Source: a bacterium UBP11_UBA4055
GTDB taxonomy: Bacteria > UBA4055
DNA: 15,417 nt
Assembly: GCA_002382735.1 (NCBI GenBank)
Contig: DFZN01000002.1
Location: forward strand, 1 to 15,417
Direction: 5' to 3'
Made by a program: the position numbers and the translations under genes. Shown one piece after another: positions 9,429 to 15,417 of the stretch. The notes beneath the pieces are model-generated. The model made no database searches. It was not told the DNA's origin and was given only the letters and a program-made list of their open reading frames with translations. Each line of letters starts with the position of its first letter. Position 1 is the stretch's first letter.

Positions 9429-10055
9429 CTAAATCTTTCCGGCATAATAAAGTGGTATCCGAGAAATATTTCTGTCAGTATTAAAGTGTTTAGAACCGCT
9501 GAGTATGTATGCTTTTTCCGGGCTATATTTCAAAATATACTGCCGAAGGCTTTTTGCTTTTGTTCTTTTGCCTGACTTGACTTCTACCGGGATAATACTA
9601 CGGCCTTCAGTAATGATAAACTCGATCTCAGAAGTTCTTTCGTTCCATGCATAGACAGGACTGTCGGACGAATGAAGAAGTTCCTGCGCGGCAAAATTTT
9701 CCATAAAATATCCTTTGCTCATGCCGTAATCATCCAATAGAATTGCTGAAGGCGGAAGATCTAATTCTGCGCCCAGCAGACCTATATCGTTATAGTAAAG
9801 TTTGAAGGTATTGTCCTTGCAGAATGCTTTTAAAGGCAGTTCGGCTCTGTTGCAAATAGGTATTTTTATTATCAGTTCTGCGTTTACAAGCCAGTCTATC
9901 GGACCACTAAGTTCAGAATATCCTTTTTTGCCTTTGAGAGCTTCTTTGAATTTGAACCTTTTAACCGAATCGTTTATATTAGATGCCAGCTGAACGGGAA
10001 TATTCTGATATACCGCAGAAATATCATCGCCGTTCTCTTCATAAAATACTCCGAG
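9429..10055 (-). pseudogene. Remnant of a DUF4143-type AAA ATPase (C-terminal half only)
   Basis: On the minus strand the frame is open for 208 codons from an upstream stop (TGA, 10058-10056) to TAG at 9431-9429, with no suitable ATG near its left edge. It encodes a whole DUF4143 domain: YQNIPVQLAS, SGPIDWLVNAELI, CNRAELPLKAF, FKLYYNDIGLLGA, KGYFMENFAAQEL, and finally EIEFIITEGRSIIPVEVKSG, a restriction-nuclease-like strand pair with E and V-K. Intact members (COG1373) are about 400 residues, with an N-terminal P-loop ATPase that is entirely absent here. An internal TTG (9737-9735) or ATG (9722-9720) could start a shorter protein, but the simplest reading is a 5'-deleted gene. The frame has no internal stop, so the loss may be recent. 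No ribosome binding site is evident. Confidence 0.75.
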
Positions 10056-10187
10056 TCAGAATTCATAGCTAATATAATCAAAATCCCGACTTTTTGCAAG
10101 GAATAAATCCGATTTTATTTACAAAACTGCATAATGATCCCCCAATCTATTACAAATATTTATTAGTTCGGATTTTAAAAATATTCA

Positions 10188-10216
10188 TTGACAGGGTGAA
10201 TTAAAATGTTTATATT
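10188..10216 (+). promoter_or_regulatory. Strong promoter of the XRE-ImmA / restriction cluster
   Basis: TTGACA (10188-10193), exactly 17 bases, TATATT (10211-10216). Transcription should start near 10223, giving a leader of about 44 bases before the ATG at 10267; AAAGG (10256-10260) is the likely ribosome binding site. Upstream, 10056-10187 is AT-rich and holds no gene I can see. No clear XRE operator palindrome is visible. Confidence 0.75.
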
Positions 10217-10266
10217 GCTGATGTGCAAATACACTGTACGGATGAACATAAAAGTAAAGGACTATC

Positions 10267-11355
10267 ATGGCAAATAGAATTGTAAACGAATATAATCCGG
10301 AGAATATAACACATCCCGGTGAAACTCTTAATGATATTTTGAAAGAAAGAGGAATGTCTCAGCTTGAACTATCTGTAAGAACGGGCAGACCTAAGACTAA
10401 AATAAATGAAATAATCAAAGGAAAGATATCGATCACGCCGGAGACAGCGATACAACTGGAAAATGTTCTTGGAATACCTGCCGATTTCTGGAATACCCGT
10501 CAGAAAAAATATGACGAAAATATAGCGAAAAAAGAAGCTGCCGAAAGGATGAAAGAATATTCTCAATGGCTTAAATCTATGCCTGTGAATGAAATGGTAA
10601 AACTCGGTTGGCTCAAGAAATTCGATGATGTGGCTCTTCAAGCATGGGAATTATTAAAGTATTTTGGCGTGAATTCACCTTCGGAATGGAAAAATATTTG
10701 GGATTGTAATGATATTGCTTATAGGCAGTCATTCTGCTTCAAAAAAAATCCCGAAGCGACTTCCGTGTGGCTCAGGAAAGGCGAGATAGAGGCTCAGAAT
10801 TTAAGGTGTTCGAGATTCGATAAACAGCGATTCAGTTCAGTTTTAAAAACCTTACTGCCGATGACTAAGCTTAATCCGGAAGAATTTGAAAGCAAAGTTA
10901 TAGACCTGTGCGCGGAATCGGGCGTTGCTGTGGCTTTTGTTCCTCCGCTCAAAGGCGTCACCGTTTACGGAATAACAAGATGGCTGACTCCTGAAAAAGC
11001 ACTTATTCAGCTTTCTTTGAGAGGAAAATTCGAGGATATTTTCTGGTTCACTTTCTTTCATGAAGCCGGCCACATTCTGCTTCACGGCAAAAAAGATATT
11101 TTTATTGAGAGCGATGATAAGAAAGACGCTAAAGAGACCGAAGCGGATGTTTTTTCGAGAGATATGCTCATTCCATTCGATAAATGGCAGAATTTTATAC
11201 AGTCGGGCAATTACAAAACAAAAAAAGCGGTTTCCGGTTTCGCGGCTGAACTCGGAATTTCTCCGGCTATAGTCGTGGGAAGGCTCCAACACGAAAAGTT
11301 TATCGGATTCTCTCACCTTAACGATATGAAAAGAAAATACGATTTCGCAGAATAA
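10267..11355 (+). CDS. XRE-family regulator fused to an ImmA/IrrE metallopeptidase
   Basis: A 362-residue two-domain protein. The N-terminus (about 15-75) is a HigA-like helix-turn-helix: HPGETLNDILKERGMSQLEL, RTGRPKTKINEIIKGK and ITPETAIQLENVLG. The C-terminal part (about 195-360) is an ImmA/IrrE-type zinc peptidase with H265-E-A-G-H269 and the downstream E292-A-D-V-F segment providing the third ligand. Such proteins act as repressors relieved by proteolysis, or as HigA-like antitoxins. No HigB toxin is adjacent, so a regulator of the genes behind it is the more likely role. The next gene begins 18 bases downstream. Motifs are intact; the target is unknown. Confidence 0.88.
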   Translation: MANRIVNEYNPENITHPGETLNDILKERGMSQLELSVRTGRPKTKINEIIKGKISITPETAIQLENVLGIPADFWNTRQKKYDENIAKKEAAERMKEYSQWLKSMPVNEMVKLGWLKKFDDVALQAWELLKYFGVNSPSEWKNIWDCNDIAYRQSFCFKKNPEATSVWLRKGEIEAQNLRCSRFDKQRFSSVLKTLLPMTKLNPEEFESKVIDLCAESGVAVAFVPPLKGVTVYGITRWLTPEKALIQLSLRGKFEDIFWFTFFHEAGHILLHGKKDIFIESDDKKDAKETEADVFSRDMLIPFDKWQNFIQSGNYKTKKAVSGFAAELGISPAIVVGRLQHEKFIGFSHLNDMKRKYDFAE

Positions 11356-11373
11356 ATAGTGCAGGATTAAATT

Positions 11374-12759
11374 ATGAATAAACATATATCGGATCTGATC
11401 AAATTGGGCGAAGGCTACCATGCGGAATTCAAGGAATCACTCCATAAGTCGTTTGCAGAGGAAGTGTGCGCTTTTGCAAATTCCAAAGGCGGGAAAATAT
11501 TTCTCGGTGTTACAAACAGCGGTGTAATCAAGGGAATCGATACCGGTAATAATTTCAGATCGCAGGTTCAGGATTACATAAGACAACTCCAACCGTCTTT
11601 ATCTGTAGATATTGAAGTCGAAGGAAATATCATTGTAGTTCGTGTCCCGGAAGGCAGCGATAAACCTTACGGCTGCTCACGCGGATTTTTTATGCGTGTC
11701 GGACCCAATACCCAGAAGCTGACGAGAAATGAAATAATCGGGTTCTTTAAAAAAGAAGGCCGGATAAGATTCGAGACGCTGATCAACGACAAAGCCGATT
11801 TTGAGCGTGACTTTGATCCCAAAGCATTCGATTTGTTTGTTCAGAAAGCAGGGATAAGCCCGACGATAAAGAAAGAATTTCTGCTCAGGAACCTTGACTG
11901 TCTTACTGAAAATAACGAGATGACCAATGCGGGAGTTTTATTTTTCGCCAGAGACATTGATTTTCTTTTGAACCACGCCACAGTCGTTTGCGCACTATAC
12001 AAGGGTAACGAAAAGCTTCATATTATGGACAAGAAGGATTTTAAAGGCAATCTGATGGACAATATTGAAAATGCGATAATGTTCGTTCAAAGGCACACAA
12101 ATCTTGAGTATAAAATTGAAAAATTACGAAGGGAAGAGATACCGGAAATCCCTGAAATAGCTTTGAGGGAAGCAATTGTGAATGCAGTCTGCCACAGAGA
12201 TTATTTTCAGCAGGGCGCGAATGTCATGATTGAAGTATTTGACAACAGGGTTGATATCACAAATCCCGGTGGTTTGCCCGGTAATCTTAAACCTGAAGAA
12301 TTCGGAACGCGCAGTGTATTAAGAAATCCTATTCTCGCTTCATTGCTTCTCAGAATTGATTATATCGAGAAAATGGGAACAGGAATAAACAGGATCAAAA
12401 ATGCCGTAAGCTCACTCGGAAAAAGTACGGTCGGTTTCGGATATACCGGTTTTTTTACTACGACATTCAATAGAATTATCCCTGACAAAACTACCAATAA
12501 AACGTCAGGTAAGAACATAGCTGAAACGTCAGGTAAGAACATAGCTGAAACGTCAGGTAAGAAATTAAATAAAACATGTGACAGGATAATAAAATTGATA
12601 AAAAACAATCCCGGTATTACAATAAATAGAATGGTTGAAAACCTGAAAATTACAGAAAGGTCTATTTATAGGAATATGCACATACTTCAAGAAGAAGGTA
12701 TATTGAGAAGAATAGGCGGCAGGAAACAAGGCTACTGGGAGATATCGAATGATGCCTAA
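11374..12759 (+). CDS. AlbA_2 / RecG-like putative transcriptional regulator with ATPase fold
   Basis: A 461-residue protein of the 'putative DNA-binding, AlbA_2' (Schlafen-like) family. Segments in order: AlbA_2 domain (about 8-125; EFKESLHKSFAEEVCAFANS, GGKIFLGV, then FMRVGPNTQKL); a GHKL-like ATPase part (about 260-360; ALREAIVNAVCHRDYF, ITNPGGLPGN, RNPILASLL and EKMGTGINRI); a linker with an eight-residue tandem repeat (377-396); and a C-terminal winged helix (about 400-461; NNPGITINRMVENLKITERS). AGGA (11363-11366), seven bases upstream, supports the start. These proteins are common in defence islands and near restriction systems; their biochemical role is poorly known. Often annotated 'RecG-like', but no helicase motifs are present. 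Confidence 0.85.
   Translation: MNKHISDLIKLGEGYHAEFKESLHKSFAEEVCAFANSKGGKIFLGVTNSGVIKGIDTGNNFRSQVQDYIRQLQPSLSVDIEVEGNIIVVRVPEGSDKPYGCSRGFFMRVGPNTQKLTRNEIIGFFKKEGRIRFETLINDKADFERDFDPKAFDLFVQKAGISPTIKKEFLLRNLDCLTENNEMTNAGVLFFARDIDFLLNHATVVCALYKGNEKLHIMDKKDFKGNLMDNIENAIMFVQRHTNLEYKIEKLRREEIPEIPEIALREAIVNAVCHRDYFQQGANVMIEVFDNRVDITNPGGLPGNLKPEEFGTRSVLRNPILASLLLRIDYIEKMGTGINRIKNAVSSLGKSTVGFGYTGFFTTTFNRIIPDKTTNKTSGKNIAETSGKNIAETSGKKLNKTCDRIIKLIKNNPGITINRMVENLKITERSIYRNMHILQEEGILRRIGGRKQGYWEISNDA
12502..12563 (+). repeat. 24-bp in-frame tandem repeat in the AlbA_2 gene linker
   Basis: Two identical 24-bp units (12502-12525 and 12526-12549) plus 14 bases of a third encode TSGKNIAE twice and then TSGKK. 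They lie between the ATPase part and the winged helix. Because the unit is a multiple of three, slippage would alter linker length without breaking the frame. Confidence 0.95.
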
Positions 12760-12773
12760 ATACTTAGAAAGTT

Positions 12774-12799
12774 TACAGGATAAAAACTACAGGATAAAA
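12774..12799 (+). repeat. Duplicated 12-bp ribosome-binding element before the methylase gene
   Basis: TACAGGATAAAA occurs at 12774-12785 and 12788-12799, 14 bases apart, in the 42-base gap between the AlbA_2 and methylase genes. The second copy places AGGA (12791-12794) seven bases before the ATG; the first offers a spare Shine-Dalgarno core too far away to serve that start. Confidence 0.8.
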
Positions 12800-12801
12800 C
12801 T

Positions 12802-14640
12802 ATGACCTTAGACCAATACATTTCCAGCATCAGCACGAGATACAAACTCGGGAACGCGACTGAGCACACTTTCAGGGGAGACCTTCAGCAGCTTATCGAA
12901 AGCATGGAGCCGGGCGTAAGAGCGACGAACGAGCCCAAGCGGCAAAAGTGCGGAGCGCCTGACTTTATCCTGACGCGGAAAGATATTCCGGTGGGTTTTA
13001 TTGAAGCGAAGGACATCGGGGATCCTGACCTTGACGGGAATAAGAAAACCGGCAACAAGGAGCAGTTCGACCGCTACAAGAATTCACTCAACAACCTGAT
13101 ATTTACAGACTATCTCAACTTTCACTTTTACACCAACGGAGTTTTCAGCCAGAAGATCACTATCGGCGAAGTGCAGAACGGAAAGATCGTGCCCGTGACC
13201 CGCAATTTCGAGAGTTTTACCTATCTGCTCAAATACTTCTGCACCCATATCGGTCAGACCATCACAAGCTCAAAACAGCTTGCGCAGATGATGGCTAACA
13301 AAGCGCGTCTTTTAGCCGACATTATTGAAAAAGCTCTGCTTTCCGACGAGGAAACTCAGGAAAACAGTACGCTCAAGGATCAGATGAACGCCTTCAGGGA
13401 GATCTTAATTCACGATATCACGCCCAAAGGTTTCGCGGATGTTTATGCTCAGACCATAGCTTACGGAATGTTCGCGGCAAGACTTCACGACACAAGCCTG
13501 GATACTTTCAGCAGGCAGGAAGCGGCGGAGCTCATACCGAGATCAAACCCATTCTTAAGAAAATTATTCGCATACATAGCCGGTCCCGACTTGGACGACA
13601 GAATAAAATGGACAGTTGACAACCTCACCGAAATTTTTCTCGCCTGCAATGTGGAGGAACTTTTGAGAGATTACGGCAGGGAAACAAAGACCGAAGACCC
13701 GATCATCCACTTTTACGAAACATTTTTGTCCGAATACGACCCGAAGCTCAGAAAATCGCGCGGGGTATGGTACACGCCTCAGCCGGTGGTAAATTTCATC
13801 GTCCGTGCAGTTGACGACATCTTAAAAACCGAATTCAACCTTCCTCAGGGATTAGCCGACAGCAGCAGAACAAAAGACGGTGTCCACAAAGTCCAGATAC
13901 TCGATCCCGCAGCGGGTACAGGCACATTCCTGGCGGAAGTCATCAGGCAGATACACGCAAAATTTGAAGGCCAGCAGGGAATATGGTCGAACTATGTCGA
14001 AAACCACCTCCTTCCGCGCCTGAACGGATTCGAACTCCTAATGGCAAGCTACGCAATGGCTCATCTCAAACTCGACATCCTCCTCAAAGAAACAGGCTAC
14101 AAACCCGCCAAAGAACAGAGGTTCAGGGTCTATCTCACCAACAGCCTTGAGGAATTTCACCCCGACACAGGCACACTCTTCGCGTCATGGCTTTCATCCG
14201 AAGCAAACGAGGCCAACCACATCAAACGCGACACACCCGTCATGGTCGTCATGGGCAACCCGCCGTATAGCGTAAGCAGCTCCAACAAATCGGAATGGAT
14301 AGAAAAACTCATGGCTGACTATAAAAAAGACCTCAACGAAAGGAACATACAGCCACTATCCGACGATTACATCAAATTCATCCGCTACGCTGAATCTCTA
14401 ATTGACAGAACGGGCGAAGGCATACTTGCATATATATCGAACAACAGCTTCATTGACGGAATAATACACAGGCAAATGCGCAAGCACCTGCTCGAAACAT
14501 TCGACAAAGTTTATATCCTCGACCTTCACGGCAACTCAAAGAAGAAGGAAGTCTGTCCCGACGGCTCAAAAGACGAAAATGTCTTTGACATCATGCAGGG
14601 AGTAAGCATAAACATATTCGTAAAGAAGAGGAAAATATGA
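12802..14640 (+). CDS. Nuclease-methylase of type ISP/IIG restriction-modification class, lacking its C-terminal specificity domain
   Basis: 612 residues. The N-terminus is a PD-(D/E)xK nuclease (about 1-160) with P53-D54 and E68-A-K70. A helical coupling region follows (about 160-320), then an N6-adenine methylase: D368-PAAGTGTF (S-adenosylmethionine binding) and the catalytic N486-PPY489. Enzymes of this family methylate an asymmetric site and cut unmethylated DNA, with sequence choice set by a C-terminal target-recognition domain; relatives that I recall are about 1000-1100 residues. Here the protein ends at VKKRKI, just after the methylase core, so that domain is missing. The stop TGA (14638-14640) overlaps the start of the next gene. 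No helicase motifs lie between nuclease and methylase, unlike LlaGI. Without a specificity partner, sequence-specific activity is doubtful. Confidence 0.85.
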   Translation: MTLDQYISSISTRYKLGNATEHTFRGDLQQLIESMEPGVRATNEPKRQKCGAPDFILTRKDIPVGFIEAKDIGDPDLDGNKKTGNKEQFDRYKNSLNNLIFTDYLNFHFYTNGVFSQKITIGEVQNGKIVPVTRNFESFTYLLKYFCTHIGQTITSSKQLAQMMANKARLLADIIEKALLSDEETQENSTLKDQMNAFREILIHDITPKGFADVYAQTIAYGMFAARLHDTSLDTFSRQEAAELIPRSNPFLRKLFAYIAGPDLDDRIKWTVDNLTEIFLACNVEELLRDYGRETKTEDPIIHFYETFLSEYDPKLRKSRGVWYTPQPVVNFIVRAVDDILKTEFNLPQGLADSSRTKDGVHKVQILDPAAGTGTFLAEVIRQIHAKFEGQQGIWSNYVENHLLPRLNGFELLMASYAMAHLKLDILLKETGYKPAKEQRFRVYLTNSLEEFHPDTGTLFASWLSSEANEANHIKRDTPVMVVMGNPPYSVSSSNKSEWIEKLMADYKKDLNERNIQPLSDDYIKFIRYAESLIDRTGEGILAYISNNSFIDGIIHRQMRKHLLETFDKVYILDLHGNSKKKEVCPDGSKDENVFDIMQGVSINIFVKKRKI

Positions 14641-15417
14641 TAGAATTGAGTAAGAAAATAATAGATATGATAGAAGACGCAAGAAAGTTTGTTGTAAAGA
14701 CTTCGAATACTGTGATGGTTTTTACTTATTTCTCCGTCGGAAGTATGATCGTAGAAGAACTCCAATCAGGTAAAGAAAAGGCTGGTTATGGGAAAAAACT
14801 TCTAAAAAAAGTTTCTGCAGACCTTTCCAAAAAATTGGGAAAGGGATTCTCAGTAGATAACCTTGAAAATATGCGGAGATTCTATCTAATCTACAGCACA
14901 CAGATCCGAATATCCGAGAACGGTTCTCGGATATTGACCAACACACTAATTTCCGAGAAGCTTTCTCGGAAATTGCCGAGTAATTTCTTAACATGGAGTC
15001 ATTATATATTCTTGTCACGAATTGAAAATGAAGCTGAAAGAAAGTTCTACGGGCTTGAATCTCTGCAAAGCAACTGGGGCATAAAAGAGCTGAGGAGACA
15101 ATTTGATTCAGGTCTGTACGAAAGACTTTCACTCAGCAGGGACAAAAAGAAAGTTCTGGAACTATCCAGGAAGGGACAAATAATTGAAAAACCTCATGAC
15201 ATAATAAAAAGTCCGGTTGTACTTGAGTTCTTGGGTTTTGAAGAAAAAGCGAAATACTCCGAAACAGAATTGGAGACTGCGATAATCAATCAGATTGAGA
15301 AATTTATGCTTGAATTAGGCAAAGGTTTCTTTTACGGGGGGCGGCAGGTCAGGTTCACATTCGACGAAGAACACTATTTTGTTGATCTGGTTTTTTACAA
15401 CAGGCTTCTTAGATGTT
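14637..15417 (+). CDS. yhcG: YhcG/DUF1016 PD-(D/E)xK nuclease (3' end outside the window)
   Basis: The frame runs from ATG 14637 (overlapping the preceding stop as ATGA) past the window edge; 260 codons are visible. The N-terminal DUF1016_N domain (about 1-85) has YFSVGSMIVEELQ, GYGKKLLKKVSADLSK and FSVDNLENMRRFYLIY. Then comes a variable stretch carrying two palindromes (91-114), LTWSHYIFLSRIEN (about 118-131), FYGLESLQSNWGIKELRRQ, and the nuclease domain starting ELGKGFFYGGRQVRF, with VDLVFYNRLLRC, where the first catalytic Asp lies. The E-x-K half should follow just outside the window. Such proteins are often found inside restriction-modification loci and are thought to be Holliday-junction-resolvase-fold nucleases. 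Length in the family is usually 330-380 residues. Confidence 0.9.
   Translation, partial: MIELSKKIIDMIEDARKFVVKTSNTVMVFTYFSVGSMIVEELQSGKEKAGYGKKLLKKVSADLSKKLGKGFSVDNLENMRRFYLIYSTQIRISENGSRILTNTLISEKLSRKLPSNFLTWSHYIFLSRIENEAERKFYGLESLQSNWGIKELRRQFDSGLYERLSLSRDKKKVLELSRKGQIIEKPHDIIKSPVVLEFLGFEEKAKYSETELETAIINQIEKFMLELGKGFFYGGRQVRFTFDEEHYFVDLVFYNRLLRC
14909..14974 (+). repeat. Two in-frame palindromes repeated at 39-bp spacing inside yhcG
   Basis: Unit 1 has arms 14909-14921 and 14923-14935 (13 bp each, 1-base centre). Unit 2 has arms 14948-14959 and 14963-14974 (12 bp, 3-base centre). Both share TCCGAGAA...TTCTCGGA. The period is 39 bp, 13 codons, encoding related peptides around ISENGSRIL and ISEKLSRKL. 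Where the units differ in the arms (AATATCC versus AATTTCC) the opposite arm carries the complementary change. Confidence 0.95.

Noticed and set aside
10267..11355. HigBA toxin-antitoxin system
   Set aside because: The N-terminus is HigA-like, but no HigB/RelE-like gene is adjacent. The C-terminal HEAGH peptidase makes an ImmA/IrrE regulator the better reading.
14722..15132. Minus-strand frame opposite yhcG
   Set aside because: It is antisense to conserved DUF1016 motifs. It stays open partly because of the palindromes; no family match is seen.

Overview
The window looks like a chromosomal segment of an uncultured, moderately AT-rich bacterium. The taxon cannot be fixed from the sequence alone. 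The Bacteroidetes-like RelE/ParE toxin, the nuclease-methylase family and an 'IYN..GQ'-type stretch in a secreted protein hint at the FCB superphylum or a neighbour. Three promoters, however, are near-consensus sigma70 boxes (TTGAC-17/18-TATATT), which argues against Bacteroidetes proper. No rRNA, tRNA, CRISPR array or transposase is visible.

Layout. (1) 1-4024 is accessory DNA. A very AT-rich gene end, a repeat with a built-in terminator and an MNT/HEPN toxin-antitoxin pair are followed by a second AT-rich secreted-protein gene, a second copy of the ~87-bp repeat, a RelE/ParE toxin-antitoxin pair and a small membrane protein. The unit 'AT-rich gene, repeat/terminator, toxin-antitoxin pair' therefore occurs twice in a row. 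(2) 4045-9409 is ordinary core DNA: mfd (transcription-repair coupling factor), a flavin oxidoreductase of the nitronate monooxygenase type, a convergent corrinoid adenosyltransferase gene (cobO), and a 55-residue single-pass membrane protein transcribed divergently from cobO. (3) 9429-10055 is the remnant of a DUF4143-type ATPase that has lost its ATPase half. (4) 10267-15417 is a co-directional defence-type cluster behind one strong promoter: an XRE-ImmA/IrrE metallopeptidase regulator, an AlbA_2/RecG-like regulator or ATPase, a nuclease-methylase of the type ISP/IIG restriction-modification class, and a YhcG/DUF1016 nuclease gene that runs off the window.

The most unusual point is the last junction. 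The restriction-modification protein stops at 612 residues, right after its methylase core and before the expected target-recognition domain. The YhcG gene starts inside its stop codon (ATGA overlap). YhcG itself carries two adjacent palindromes, 39 bp apart and in frame, whose sequence difference is compensated on both arms. Inferred roles: the XRE-ImmA protein may control the cluster, the methylase-nuclease may modify or cut DNA, and YhcG may supply a second nuclease activity. The repeat/toxin-antitoxin pattern at the left end is the second candidate for an undescribed arrangement.
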